A stretch of DNA of 64,000 bases from Clostridiales bacterium (lineage in GTDB: Bacteria; Bacillota; Clostridia; Oscillospirales; QAMX01). Each line of letters begins with the position of its first letter. Position 1 is the first letter of the stretch. Of this stretch, positions 1 through 9,449 are shown piece by piece. Made by a program: the position numbers and the translations under genes. Location: assembly GCA_016303065.1 (NCBI GenBank), contig JAEDMJ010000004.1:1-64000 (forward strand). Reading direction: 5' to 3'. The notes below the pieces were generated by a model, which was given only the letters and a program-made list of their open reading frames with translations, was not told the DNA's origin and searched no databases.

Positions 1-495
1 ATTGGAGATCGTCACAGGATATTCCATTGAATCCGGCATCAGAAGCTGCGGAAAATACCGGGACACCATTGCCTCCCGGTCATAATAACCGCCCGGCAAT
101 TCGTGGGTATAAATCTTGCTGCCTGCCCCGGATTCTTTCAGGCAATCGCAGATCACAAGATCACAGTTCCGCTCTTCCGCGGCACCGACCATTGTTTTGT
201 ACATATCCCGGTCGATCCAGTCGTCGCTGTCCACGAAGGCAATGTATTTTCCGGCTGCTGCTTTCAACCCGCGGTTTCTGGCTGCCGCAGCGCCGGCGTT
301 TTCCTGATGGATGCAGATAACACGCTTATCCTGAGCCGCGTACCTGTCACAGATTTCCGGACTTTTGTCTGTGGAGCCGTCATTCACAAGGATCACTTCA
401 ATATCGCGCAGCGTCTGTGCAAGAAGGCTGTCTACACATTCGGGAAGATATTTTTCCGAATTATAGACAGGAACGATCACACTGATTTGAGGCAT
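1..495 (-). CDS. Glycosyltransferase family 2, C-terminus cut by window edge
   Basis: The first 165 residues of a GT-A fold glycosyltransferase that would add a sugar to a growing lipid-linked repeat unit at the cytoplasmic membrane. The opening ISVIVPVYN strand, the NDGSTD nucleotide-binding motif at residues 38-43 and the metal-binding DSDD at 89-92 are all present. The ATG lies one base after the stop of the preceding GT4 gene, so it is translated as part of the same operon. The frame runs open off the left edge, so acceptor specificity cannot be judged. The family is certain; the sugar is unknown. Confidence 0.9.
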   Translation of the reverse strand, partial: MPQISVIVPVYNSEKYLPECVDSLLAQTLRDIEVILVNDGSTDKSPEICDRYAAQDKRVICIHQENAGAAAARNRGLKAAAGKYIAFVDSDDWIDRDMYKTMVGAAEERNCDLVICDCLKESGAGSKIYTHELPGGYYDREAMVSRYFPQLLMPDSMEYPVTISN

Positions 496-496
496 A

Positions 497-1696
497 TCAG
501 CCCTCCATGAGTTTATACAACTTCTCAACTTCTTGCTGATTTGAATAATCCCGTGCCTTGCAGTTTTCTGACAGATTTTTCATTTCTGCCGGTTCCCGGA
601 GCAGTTTTGCGATACCGTCTGCGCAGCCTTCGTTGTCCATCGGTACGATTATGCCGTCCACGCCGTCCTCGAGCTGACTTGACGATGTGGCGTAGCGGGT
701 TATGACGACGGGTTTTCCGAGCATTTGCGCTTCGCGAACGGTAACGCATTTTCCCTCGTACCTGCTGGGCTGAATATAGAGGTCGCAGGCTTTGATGTAT
801 GGGTATGGGTTTGCTTTTTTGCCAAGCATGACAACACGGTCTTCCATTCCGAAAAGACCTATATTTCTGCGGATGAGCTGCTCGTCTCCGCCGTACCCGA
901 TGATGTACCATTTTACATTAAGTCCCGCTCCGACAAGCCGGGAGCAAATGTCCGGAATATTGTCAAAGTTTTTTGCCGTACAGAAACGGCCTATGGAGAG
1001 AAGCCGGATATGATCGCTGTCCGGCATCTCCGGGGGAATAAATGCATTTGCCTGTTTGGCGATAAGCTTTCCGGGAAGGATGTTTTCAATCCGGATGAGT
1101 TTATCTTTCAGAGAGGGAAACACAGAAAGAAAATTCTCTGTGACGGCGGTGGAAATTGAGGCAATATGGTCGTATGCATCCCACATCTTCAGTTCGGAAT
1201 CGACGTTTACATGAACTTTTGAATAGTCCGTGTGTATCCAGGCGATTTTTTTATTTGCATTGACTTTGTTGGCTGCAAAATAGTGCGGCGTCAGAAAACT
1301 GACGGCAAGATCGTATACGGTATTCGGCTGAATTCTGGGCATAAAAGGACAGGTGAACTTGTGACTGTATTCGAGTGAGACGATGCTGTCGGAATAACCG
1401 TGGCGTTTGTCGTAAAAATATGCGGAAATTTTGCCGAAAAGTCTTGCCGCGGTCAGAAGAAAATGTCCTTCCAACAAAGTCGTTTTCATAGGACGCGCCA
1501 AAACCGTGTATGAAGGAACGGCGGGAAGAAGGTTAACATGGGGCGAAATCTCTTTCATAAGCTCGCCTTCATGACGGAGCAGAAAAAGATCGACCGAAAA
1601 TTGTGCGGGATCAAGTGCGTCCAGAAGACCGATAAGGCTGCGTTCCGCGCCGCCGAGTTCCAGCGAATGAGAAACGATAAGAATCCTTTTTTTCAT
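497..1696 (-). CDS. Glycosyltransferase family 4
   Basis: A 399-residue GT-B fold glycosyltransferase. The N-terminus (ILIVSHSLELGGAERSL) is the typical GT4 acceptor-side opening with the GGAE loop, and the C-terminal donor domain carries the EGKCVTVREAQ region with the paired glutamates of the family. I start at ATG 1696 because it overlaps the stop of the upstream GT32 gene (ATGA) and aligns with the family start; the open frame extends 30 codons further but that part is antisense-like noise. Donor and acceptor sugars cannot be read from sequence. Seventh gene after the operon promoter. Confidence 0.88.
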   Translation of the reverse strand: MKKRILIVSHSLELGGAERSLIGLLDALDPAQFSVDLFLLRHEGELMKEISPHVNLLPAVPSYTVLARPMKTTLLEGHFLLTAARLFGKISAYFYDKRHGYSDSIVSLEYSHKFTCPFMPRIQPNTVYDLAVSFLTPHYFAANKVNANKKIAWIHTDYSKVHVNVDSELKMWDAYDHIASISTAVTENFLSVFPSLKDKLIRIENILPGKLIAKQANAFIPPEMPDSDHIRLLSIGRFCTAKNFDNIPDICSRLVGAGLNVKWYIIGYGGDEQLIRRNIGLFGMEDRVVMLGKKANPYPYIKACDLYIQPSRYEGKCVTVREAQMLGKPVVITRYATSSSQLEDGVDGIIVPMDNEGCADGIAKLLREPAEMKNLSENCKARDYSNQQEVEKLYKLMEG

Positions 1697-2391
1697 TTTT
1701 GAAACCTCTTGAATGCGTCGGCTCCGAAAACGCGGTGAAGAGGACGCATAACCGCACAGCGGAGTCTCGTCCACCTGCTCATCCAAGCGGCGGAATACCA
1801 GTGTATTGATATGGTGTTTTCGGTTTTGCGGAGCCTTCCGGTGGAGCTTTCATAGGGATTCAGATAATCAGCGGGAAGAATCTGCGCTCCTGCAATGTTT
1901 TGCATACTGCCGTCGGGCCTGAGACCGAGCTTTACAAGTGCGGAAGTGTTGAGTTTGGGACACCCGACTGTTCCGTGCTTTCCGTCGAGAAGATCAGCAT
2001 ACTCATCAAGCATTGCGGAGATTGCTTTGCCGTGGGCAACGGAACCAAAACCGAGACCTGTTGCCACATATTCAGAAGTTTCAAAACAGAAAAACGCCTC
2101 GTAAGAGCGCAGCGCATCGGGGGATTTCAGCAATTCCACGTCGGTGTCAAAATAGAAGCCGCCGTATTTTTCAACGACCCACAGCCGTGCATAGTCGCTT
2201 AAAAAAGCGTACTTTTTTTCGCTGCTGCACATTCTGGTATAGTCGTTAAGGGAAACATCAAAATTGTCTTCGTTCCATTCGATTATTTCATAGTCCGGGC
2301 AATATTTGTGCCAGCTTTCGATGCATTTTTTTGCAAGCTTTGGCTTTTCTCCGCGGCCGAACCAGCAATAGTGGATTGTTTTGGGAATCAT
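1693..2391 (-). CDS. DXD-motif capsular polysaccharide glycosyltransferase (GT32-like)
   Basis: A 232-residue protein beginning IPKTIHYCWFG, the signature opening of the Gly_transf_sug/GT32 family (OCH1-like and bacterial capsular enzymes). The FDTDVE stretch at about residues 81-86 is the DXD metal/nucleotide-sugar site, preceded by the family's LSDYARLWVVEKYGGFY helix. It probably transfers a hexose to the repeat unit. Its stop overlaps the next gene's start by four bases, so translation is coupled. Length is normal. Confidence 0.88.
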   Translation of the reverse strand: MIPKTIHYCWFGRGEKPKLAKKCIESWHKYCPDYEIIEWNEDNFDVSLNDYTRMCSSEKKYAFLSDYARLWVVEKYGGFYFDTDVELLKSPDALRSYEAFFCFETSEYVATGLGFGSVAHGKAISAMLDEYADLLDGKHGTVGCPKLNTSALVKLGLRPDGSMQNIAGAQILPADYLNPYESSTGRLRKTENTISIHWYSAAWMSRWTRLRCAVMRPLHRVFGADAFKRFQK

Positions 2392-2414
2392 AATGTTCTC
2401 CGTATCTGAATCAA

Positions 2415-3473
2415 TCAGCCAACTAATATCTTTTTAACCAAATCTTTGCAGTAATCTTTTCTGGCCTTATTCCTGATCAAACAGCATATTTGGCTGACGT
2501 TACGATCAAGCAATGGCTGGTTAATTCCGGGAAGGCCGGAATTGTCTCCGCTGAGCATTGTCAGGGCTTCTGCGATCTCGTTCCGTGCCAGAACGGCTCT
2601 TACCTCGCTGTCAAGACTGCCGGCAGGATAGCAGTGGAATTTTTCACACATAATCAGATAAGAAACCACGATGTTTTTCATTTCAATGCCTACTAAGCGT
2701 CTTACGTTTTGTTTGGAGGTGCATTTATCCGCCATACGCATTTTGATATTATACATCAAAATGTTGTCTTCCAGAAAGGTAGGCATAAATTTGGAGGTGC
2801 CCCCTCCTACACGGTAGATATAAACCGGATCTTTGATCACGGACACACGACAGGTTTCCGGCAGAAGTCTCAGCATTACGTTTAAATCTTCTGCAAAATA
2901 CTTCGGATAGCAGTCCATGCTGAGCATAACGGAACGGATCAAGCCAGTTCGGTACAGCTTTCCACACATACTTACCGGAAATCCGCCGCCTCCAAAACAG
3001 GATAGATAGAGTTTGCTCAGAATCTCGTCTTTTTCATATACTCTCGGATCAGCAAAGCAGGCTAAATTACTGCCTTTTGAAACGGTAAATTTCCTCACAA
3101 CTCTTTGAGAGTCCCCGCACACAATATCTGCATCCGAACGCTTTGCTTCCTCGTACAGCAATTGCAGTGCGTTCGAAGGCATCTCATCGTCGCTGTCGCA
3201 GAAAAAGCAATAGCCCGTGTCATCGATTTGCTTAATCCCGGTAATCCGTGCCATCGGCAATCCACCGTTGGGAATATGTACCACTGTAATGCGGGAATCC
3301 TTCTCTGCATATGCATCGCAAATATGACCGCTTTGATCGGCAGAACCGTCGTCAACCAGAACTGCTCTCCAGTTTGTATATGTTTGCCGTTGTATGGAGT
3401 GAATACACTTATCCAGTACCTTTTCGACATTATATACTGGAACGAGTATCCAAATGAGATCTGCGTTGTCCAT
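2415..3473 (-). CDS. Glycosyltransferase family 2
   Basis: A 352-residue GT-A enzyme with the opening WILVPVYNVEKVL, the DDGSADQSG nucleotide-binding loop and the CDSDDE metal site. ATG 3473 is chosen because GGGAGGAA sits six bases upstream; an in-frame TTG four codons earlier would overlap that site. Base composition of this gene and the next is visibly more AT-rich than the rest of the operon, which suggests that the two entered together as a serotype-type cassette. Confidence 0.88.
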   Translation of the reverse strand: MDNADLIWILVPVYNVEKVLDKCIHSIQRQTYTNWRAVLVDDGSADQSGHICDAYAEKDSRITVVHIPNGGLPMARITGIKQIDDTGYCFFCDSDDEMPSNALQLLYEEAKRSDADIVCGDSQRVVRKFTVSKGSNLACFADPRVYEKDEILSKLYLSCFGGGGFPVSMCGKLYRTGLIRSVMLSMDCYPKYFAEDLNVMLRLLPETCRVSVIKDPVYIYRVGGGTSKFMPTFLEDNILMYNIKMRMADKCTSKQNVRRLVGIEMKNIVVSYLIMCEKFHCYPAGSLDSEVRAVLARNEIAEALTMLSGDNSGLPGINQPLLDRNVSQICCLIRNKARKDYCKDLVKKILVG

Positions 3474-3494
3474 AGTTCCTCCCAAAAATGTTTG

Positions 3495-4559
3495 TCATAT
3501 TGTCGACATCAACAATTCCTGAAATAGCGAAACCCACCGCTCGGCAATACTTGCAACAGAGTATCTCTTGGATAACTCATATGCCGTGTCTCCCATGTGT
3601 TGACGGAGACTTGCAGAAGAAACCACCGCATCCAGCTTTTTGGAAAACCCATGAACATCCCCTTGATCTACAATCATAATTGCCTTTTCTGAGCAAATCT
3701 CATGCACAGAGGGGAGATCAAAACTGACAACAGGAAGCCCGTGTGACATGGATTCAATTAAAACTAATGGGAAACCTTCAAAACGGGAAGACAGAGCAAA
3801 TACAGAAGCATTGTGCATATAGTCGTTTATATTCTTTACCATGCCTGGAAGGAGTACTCTGTCCGTGATGTGAAGGTCCTCAATTTGTCTTCTGATCGAT
3901 GCCTCCTGAGATCCGGAACCGCAAATGCACAATTTCCATTCTGGGTGTTTGTCAGCTATTTCTGAAAAAGCTCGGATCAACATATCAAATCCTTTTGCAT
4001 CTTCCATTCTTCCAACGGCCAGAATAATTTTGCTGTTCAAGGCCGCACGTTCATGACACGGCTTAAAGTTCGCGTTTTGAATAACTTCAGACGGACAGTT
4101 AAATTTTGTGTAGGATTGACGATCGCTTTCTGTCAGAACAACAAATCGATCCGCCAGACGAAACAGGACAGAATTGCAGAGTAATCTTTTTTTTGTGAAG
4201 AAATTGTTTGTGATATGCTGTGTGACAACGATTTTTCCATTAAACTTTCCTCTATTTAATAATACAGCATAACTAATTGTTGAATGGCATGTGAGAAGTA
4301 TATCGGAATCCAGTGATTTCATTGTATTCCCAATGAGTTTTAACAACTTAGGAAAGGTTTCCGTTCTCCAGTCACTGCCCAAATGCTGTATACTCACAGA
4401 TTCATCCACAGGGAAGAAGGTATGGGTTTCCACTGAATTGATGGAGATAATTTTCAGCGCAAACCCACGCTCTTTAGAAAAGTAACTGGAAAGGCCACAT
4501 ACAACCTGTTCAACGCCTCCGCTTTGGTTTATGTTATTTACAATCCAGGTTATTTTCAT
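3495..4559 (-). CDS. Glycosyltransferase family 4
   Basis: A 354-residue GT-B enzyme. The N-terminus ITWIVNNINQSGGVEQVV is the GT4 glycine-rich acceptor loop and the C-terminal half has LPGMVKNINDYMHNASVFALSSRFEGFPLVLIESMSHG split over its usual positions, including the paired glutamates of the E-x7-E motif. It belongs to the same AT-rich stretch as its downstream neighbour. It probably transfers a sugar from a nucleotide donor to the lipid-linked oligosaccharide; specificity is unknown. Confidence 0.88.
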   Translation of the reverse strand: MKITWIVNNINQSGGVEQVVCGLSSYFSKERGFALKIISINSVETHTFFPVDESVSIQHLGSDWRTETFPKLLKLIGNTMKSLDSDILLTCHSTISYAVLLNRGKFNGKIVVTQHITNNFFTKKRLLCNSVLFRLADRFVVLTESDRQSYTKFNCPSEVIQNANFKPCHERAALNSKIILAVGRMEDAKGFDMLIRAFSEIADKHPEWKLCICGSGSQEASIRRQIEDLHITDRVLLPGMVKNINDYMHNASVFALSSRFEGFPLVLIESMSHGLPVVSFDLPSVHEICSEKAIMIVDQGDVHGFSKKLDAVVSSASLRQHMGDTAYELSKRYSVASIAERWVSLFQELLMSTI

Positions 4560-4562
4560 TTT

Positions 4563-5453
4563 TTAATTCTCGCACCTTTTTCTGATATACCATGTTAATG
4601 CTTGTCCTGCCGGAATACATAAGAACGTTAGAAATTTATGGGGAGCTTCCCGCACAAAATGCCGTTCTCCCGCCAGAATACTGCTTGAACAGTAGTGTAT
4701 ACAATCAATCACAAGACGCTTTTTTGATTCCGGATACTTCATACAGATCATGCGCCAGAATGCAAAACCGCGGGGATTCAGAAGATACTGCTTCCACATT
4801 GTCCCGCTTGACCCGTCGGGCTGGTAGTCCACAATGCACAAAACTTCCGGAAGAACGGCAAGACTGTAATCCTGGTCGATAAGGCGGTATTTATAGGCCA
4901 GAGCGACGTACTTTTCTCCGGGAAAGACCGGATATGGCGGGTATTTTTTTATCACGTCAGTTCGGTAGACAAGCTTTTTATCTCCGCTGCCTCCCCGTGC
5001 GTAATAGCCGGAGAGTGTGGTGTGCTCAAGCTCCGGCGGAAATCCTGAGCCGATCAGATTTCCGTCCATGTCGGCGTCAAGACCGATAATTCCGGCGTAT
5101 CCGAGATGCTTTACAGCGGCCCATTTGTCGAGTATTTTCTGTACGGCGTCCGGCGCAAGCGCGTCGTCGGAATCGACGCAGACATTGAGCTCGGTGTCGA
5201 TGTTTTCATATGCGGTGTTGTGCGCGGTGTGCATTCCGCCGTTTTCCTTGCGGATGCAGCGGATCTCGAAGGCGCTGTGTTCTTCCTGCCAGCTCTTTAT
5301 AAGGGCGGGAGTGCTGTCCGTGGAACCGTCGTCGACAATGAGCCAGACAAAGTCCGTGCAGCTCTGTTTTTTCAGCGATTCGTATGTTCGGGGAAGCGTG
5401 TGCGCCCGGTTGTATGCCGGAGTGAAAACTGTAAGCGTTGCCAAGTCAGACAC
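4563..5453 (-). CDS. Glycosyltransferase family 2
   Basis: A 296-residue GT-A enzyme with FTPAYNRAHTL, the DDGSTDST loop and CVDSDDA metal site, in the order expected. It starts at GTG 5453 inside the last codons of the upstream GT4 gene, an eight-base overlap that implies translational coupling. The length and the ENGGMHTAHNTA segment resemble GT2 enzymes of capsule clusters. The donor is unknown. Confidence 0.87.
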   Translation of the reverse strand: MSDLATLTVFTPAYNRAHTLPRTYESLKKQSCTDFVWLIVDDGSTDSTPALIKSWQEEHSAFEIRCIRKENGGMHTAHNTAYENIDTELNVCVDSDDALAPDAVQKILDKWAAVKHLGYAGIIGLDADMDGNLIGSGFPPELEHTTLSGYYARGGSGDKKLVYRTDVIKKYPPYPVFPGEKYVALAYKYRLIDQDYSLAVLPEVLCIVDYQPDGSSGTMWKQYLLNPRGFAFWRMICMKYPESKKRLVIDCIHYCSSSILAGERHFVREAPHKFLTFLCIPAGQALTWYIRKRCEN

Positions 5454-6543
5454 GTTCTTTCAATTTTGAAAAATAGAATTTCTGAAGCCGCAGGGCGTTT
5501 TCGGAAATGTCAAATCCTGCGGCGGATATTTCTTCGCTGCGGCTGCGTCGTTCGATTTTTGCGGCTTTCAGAACGTCGTCCGCCCACTTGTCCGGGGAGG
5601 AGGAAAGCGATTCCGGCTTTACAAGCGGTGTTACGGAGCATTCGTCGGATATCCGGTCGGAAACGATACAGGGAAGCCCCGCGGCCTGCGCCTCTAAAAG
5701 CGTGACGGGAAAACCTTCATAAAGCGACGGAAAGACGAAGACGTTCATCGCCGCCATAAGGTCGGAAACGTCGCTGCGGACGCCGGTGAAAACGACATTA
5801 TTATCAATGCGGAGCTGTCCCGCCCTTTCCTCCGTTTCTGCGCGCAGCTCGCCGTCGCCGACGAGCAGAAGAACGGAATCGCTGTGCTTTTGGTTTATGC
5901 GGCGGAAGACGTCGAGAAGAAACGCGTGGTTTTTTGCGGGGGAAAATCTTCCCACATGGCCGACGACAAGCGCCGTGGCGGAAAGGCCGAGTTCGGCTCT
6001 GACAGCGGCGGCCTTTTCGGGCGAGAAGCAATAGCTTTTCGCGTCGATTGCGTTGTTTACAACGGTGTAAGCCGCGCCGCGGAACATCCAGTCTCCTGCC
6101 TGTTTTCCGCAGGCAAACAGATCGGTGGCATACCGGGGGATCCGGCTGCGGTAAAAAAGCTTGACCGGGTATTTGAGGTTTTTGTCCTGGCTACTGTTGT
6201 GGCTGTGGGCGATGCGGACGGGTACGCCATGCTTTTCTGCGGATTTCAGTATAACGGAGCTGAGGCAGTCCTGGTGTACGTGGACAATTTCGTACTCCGG
6301 GTGTTCGGAGAAAAAGCGGTCGAGCGCGTTTATGTAATTTTTGCTCCACGGAACAAGCCGGGGAAGGTGAAAGATCTTTCCGCCGAGGGACTCGATCTCA
6401 TCGTCGTAATCGGCGCGGAAGTCGCGGTGGGTCAAAAAATCAAACTGAAATTCGGTCCGGTCGATGTGCCGGTAATAGTTCATCAGCATGGTTTCAAGCC
6501 CGCCGCGGCCCATGTAGGTGACAACGTGAAGTATACGTATCAT
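5446..6543 (-). CDS. Glycosyltransferase family 4
   Basis: A 365-residue GT-B enzyme opening IRILHVVTYMGRGGLETM, which is characteristic of EPS-cluster GT4 proteins (EpsF-like). The donor-site region VFPSLYEGFPVTLLEAQAAG carries the E-x7-E glutamates. ATG 6543 follows a GAGGGG ribosome site; the frame extends six codons further without a better signal. It lies directly after the EpsG-like gene, the same arrangement seen in many Firmicutes exopolysaccharide operons. Confidence 0.89.
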   Translation of the reverse strand: MIRILHVVTYMGRGGLETMLMNYYRHIDRTEFQFDFLTHRDFRADYDDEIESLGGKIFHLPRLVPWSKNYINALDRFFSEHPEYEIVHVHQDCLSSVILKSAEKHGVPVRIAHSHNSSQDKNLKYPVKLFYRSRIPRYATDLFACGKQAGDWMFRGAAYTVVNNAIDAKSYCFSPEKAAAVRAELGLSATALVVGHVGRFSPAKNHAFLLDVFRRINQKHSDSVLLLVGDGELRAETEERAGQLRIDNNVVFTGVRSDVSDLMAAMNVFVFPSLYEGFPVTLLEAQAAGLPCIVSDRISDECSVTPLVKPESLSSSPDKWADDVLKAAKIERRSRSEEISAAGFDISENALRLQKFYFSKLKERV

Positions 6544-6564
6544 TTTTTGCCCCTCTTCCAACCG

Positions 6565-7668
6565 TCAAAACAGGGTGCTGAAAAATTCAAACAGACTTAT
6601 GGATGAATACCCGTCGGAAAAATTCCGCACATCGTACATGAAAAAGCCGATGTAGCAGACAGACGCGACGCAAATCATGAAATTTGCTGTTTTTCTCTCG
6701 AAAAGCTCACGGAGGATCCACGGAAGTATCACAACCGTGCCGATTTCAAAATAGTGGGCGCAGCGTCCGAACAGGTTCGCCGCGCTGACGATTCCGAGGC
6801 TCATGACGAGAAAGCTCAGTATGCTCATGTTCATCATCAGGCAGTGGCGCTTTTCCATTTGGGGATTCAGCCGCTTTTTGAAAATAAACGACAGCAGAAC
6901 CGGTACGGAAAACACCGCCAGCCGAAAGGGATTTATGCTGTTTTGGTCAAAAACCTCTTCTTCGGAGATGTTTTTGCCGAGATTTTCCGCCTGTTCGAGA
7001 AAGGTTGTTATGCTTTCCTCAAAAGTGAGAAGAACAAATACCACGGCGAAAACCGAAATATATGTTATGGCCGTCCAGGGGTGTTTTGTGAACAGCGGGA
7101 GCACCGCAAACATGACGGCGTATGTGTGAAACAGGGTTGCGATGAGTACAATAAGATAGAATTTCCAGTATTTTCCCTTCAAAAGCGGGGGAATGGCAAA
7201 CAAAAGGACGGCCATTGCGATGCATTGTTTCGTGGCGGCGAGATTGAAAACATAAAGTCCCAGAGAAAAAAACAGCAGGATGCTGAACGTAAAATCCTCA
7301 GTATAGCGGCGTATAAAGCGCAAAAAGCTTGTAATTGTGAAAAAAGCGATAAGAACGAAAAAAAGATGGTAATTCGGACTGATGTGGTGGCGGAAGAAGC
7401 TCTGGAAAAAATAGAAAAGCGGGTTCCCGAGAAGCCTGGGAGGATCGCTCCACAGCTCGGCAAGCGTCGGTGCGTTTTGAAAACCGCGGATATAGGTGCC
7501 TGTGTCGTTGTAGGACGTGCGCAGTCCGCAGAAAAAGCTGAGAATGATTACGAGCAGTACAAGGGGCAGATTGACGCGCTTTTTGACCAATGGATTCGAA
7601 GCGGGCACGCGGTCGGCAATGAACGCCAACGCAACGGAAACGGCGAGAAGAATCAGAAGCTGTTTCAT
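6565..7668 (-). CDS. EpsG-family polytopic membrane protein, putative polysaccharide polymerase
   Basis: A 367-residue integral membrane protein with about ten hydrophobic segments and the EpsG-family motif FCGLRTSYNDTGTYIRGF near residues 46-63. EpsG-type proteins take the place of Wzy polymerases in many Gram-positive exopolysaccharide clusters and are thought to join repeat units on the outer face of the membrane. Its start overlaps the stop of the upstream GT4 gene by four bases. No Wzx flippase is visible here; it may lie beyond the left edge. Confidence 0.83.
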   Translation of the reverse strand: MKQLLILLAVSVALAFIADRVPASNPLVKKRVNLPLVLLVIILSFFCGLRTSYNDTGTYIRGFQNAPTLAELWSDPPRLLGNPLFYFFQSFFRHHISPNYHLFFVLIAFFTITSFLRFIRRYTEDFTFSILLFFSLGLYVFNLAATKQCIAMAVLLFAIPPLLKGKYWKFYLIVLIATLFHTYAVMFAVLPLFTKHPWTAITYISVFAVVFVLLTFEESITTFLEQAENLGKNISEEEVFDQNSINPFRLAVFSVPVLLSFIFKKRLNPQMEKRHCLMMNMSILSFLVMSLGIVSAANLFGRCAHYFEIGTVVILPWILRELFERKTANFMICVASVCYIGFFMYDVRNFSDGYSSISLFEFFSTLF

Positions 7669-8756
7669 TTCGCTGACCTCAGAAGGGTGTCCGTGACCCG
7701 TTTGACGACGTTTTTCCGGTCGAACTCGCGGACCATCTTTTCGTGGGCGGCACGGCCCATTTCGGCGCGTGAGGCGGAAGATGCGGAGAACATTCGCTCC
7801 ATCGCTTCAAAAAGCGCGTCCGCGTCCTTTGGGGGACAGAGAAAACCGGTCTCTCCGTCGGAGACAGATTCGCGGCAGCCGGGAATGTCGCTTGTGATGA
7901 CGGGGCGGCCGAGCGCCGCGGCTTCGAGCAGGACATTGCTCATGCCTTCGTGATAGCTCGGAAGCACAACGCAGTCGGCGGAGATATAGAGCGGACGCGG
8001 GTCCTCCTGAAAACCGTGGAATACCGCCGCACCGGAGCGGCAGAGGCTTTCAACGGGCTCCCGGTATTCGTCTTCAAAAAAACCGGCAAGATCCAGAACG
8101 AAAGCGTTTCCGTGCCTTTCGTGCATTCTCTCCGCGGCGGAAAAAAGCTCGCCGACGCCTTTTTCCCGCATGATCCGTCCCAGATAAAGAAAATGAAATT
8201 TTTCGTTGTCCGGATACGGCGCGGCGGGATACTCGTCAAGGTTTATTCCCGCTCCGGGGAGGACGCACTGTTTTTCCCGGGGGCAGACGGCTTTTTCCCG
8301 GAAGAGGGCGGCGTTGGATTCGTTTTCAAAGAAAACGGCCGAAACCCGGCGGAACGCCGCGCGGTAGAGCAGGGTTACAAAAGCGGCAAGGGTCTTTTTC
8401 TGAAACGCGGTGCCGAGCCCCTGGACATTGGCGCAATAGGGGACGCCCTCCATTCGGCAGGCAAGTCCGCCGTAGATATTGGGCTTGATTGAATAGGTAA
8501 CAACAAGCTCCGGCCTTTCGGCGCGGATCAGCTTTCGGTAAGTGCGGAAAAGGCGCAGATCCTCGGCGGGGTTAAGGCCGCGGCGGTCGACTTCGGTTTC
8601 GATGCAGCGAACGCCCATGCGCGAAAAGTCGTCTTCGTGGCCGACAAAGGGCGTGCTAAGAACAACTTCGCAGCCGGCGTCGAGAAGCTGCCGGATGACT
8701 TCGCGGCGGAACCGGTAGAGCATATAGCTGTGATTGGTGATGACAAGTATTTTCAT
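7665..8756 (-). CDS. Glycosyltransferase family 4 (EpsD-like)
   Basis: A 363-residue GT-B enzyme with the N-terminus ILVITNHSYMLYRFRREVI, typical of EpsD/PglA-like enzymes that act directly after the phosphoglycosyl transferase. LPSYHEGMSNVLLEAAALG carries the catalytic E-x7-E region, followed by TSDIPGCRE. ATG 8756 overlaps the stop of the upstream sugar-transferase gene as ATGA; the frame continues upstream only as arginine-rich noise. By position it should add the second sugar of the repeat unit. That assignment is inference. Confidence 0.9.
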   Translation of the reverse strand: MKILVITNHSYMLYRFRREVIRQLLDAGCEVVLSTPFVGHEDDFSRMGVRCIETEVDRRGLNPAEDLRLFRTYRKLIRAERPELVVTYSIKPNIYGGLACRMEGVPYCANVQGLGTAFQKKTLAAFVTLLYRAAFRRVSAVFFENESNAALFREKAVCPREKQCVLPGAGINLDEYPAAPYPDNEKFHFLYLGRIMREKGVGELFSAAERMHERHGNAFVLDLAGFFEDEYREPVESLCRSGAAVFHGFQEDPRPLYISADCVVLPSYHEGMSNVLLEAAALGRPVITSDIPGCRESVSDGETGFLCPPKDADALFEAMERMFSASSASRAEMGRAAHEKMVREFDRKNVVKRVTDTLLRSAK

Positions 8757-9376
8757 TTCCGCACCGGTTCCTTTTCCTTTTCGAGGGCGCCTGTGCCGCC
8801 TTCGACGACTCCGTCGCTGCGGAGCACCGCGGCGACGGTGCCGAAAAAGCACCTGCAGTCAAAGGCGAAGCTGAGATTTGCGGCGTATTCCCCGTCAAGC
8901 CGGGCTTTTTGGGCGATCTCAAGCTCGTCCCTGCCGTTTATCTGCGCCCAGCCGGTAAGGCCGGGCCGAACGTCGTTCGCGCCGTATTTGTCGCGCTCGG
9001 CGATGAGGTCGTCCTGGTTCCAAAGGGCCGGGCGGGGGCCGATTATGCTCATCTTTCCGGTGAGGATGCTGAAAATCTGCGGGAGCTCGTCTATGGAAAG
9101 CCTGCGGAACCACCGGCCTGAGCGGGTTATCCATTTTTGCGGGTCGGAAAGGAGATGCGTTGGCATATCCGAGGGAGTTTCGGTGTACATTGTGCGGAAT
9201 TTCGGCATCATGAAGGTGGTCTTGTGCAGCCCGACGCGCTTTTGAAGGAAAAATACCGGTCCGGGTGAGTCAAGCTTTACGATAAGCATAAAAACGAGCA
9301 TGGGTATGGAGAGAATGGCGAGCCCTGAAACAGAAAGGACAATGTCGAGAAATCTTTTTATAAAGCGCCTGTACAT
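8753..9376 (-). CDS. Undecaprenyl-phosphate phosphoglycosyl transferase (small PglC/EpsL type)
   Basis: A 207-residue monotopic phosphoglycosyl transferase that starts the repeat unit by moving a sugar-1-phosphate onto undecaprenyl phosphate. It has one hydrophobic re-entrant helix (about residues 10-34), then the family motifs KFRTM, the DELPQ catalytic dyad region, GPRP and RPGLTGWAQINGR. The length matches the minimal PglC form, without the extra membrane helices of WbaP. It is the first gene of the operon, behind a clear promoter, consistent with its initiating role. Confidence 0.93.
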   Translation of the reverse strand: MYRRFIKRFLDIVLSVSGLAILSIPMLVFMLIVKLDSPGPVFFLQKRVGLHKTTFMMPKFRTMYTETPSDMPTHLLSDPQKWITRSGRWFRRLSIDELPQIFSILTGKMSIIGPRPALWNQDDLIAERDKYGANDVRPGLTGWAQINGRDELEIAQKARLDGEYAANLSFAFDCRCFFGTVAAVLRSDGVVEGGTGALEKEKEPVRK

Positions 9377-9407
9377 ACTCTATTGCTTCCTCCGGAAAGT
9401 GCTGGAG

Positions 9408-9433
9408 GGGGCGGTGCAGAGCTGTGCCGCCCC
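9408..9433 (-). promoter_or_regulatory. Leader hairpin of the exopolysaccharide operon
   Basis: The short 5' leader between promoter and first start codon contains a strong hairpin: GGGGCGG pairs with CCGCCCC, and the stem continues inward to a four-base loop. It ends about 30 bases before the ATG and is not followed by a U tract, so it is not a simple terminator. It could be a binding site for an antitermination factor or a messenger stabiliser. Confidence 0.5.
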
Positions 9434-9449
9434 AAACTGTATCAGGCTC

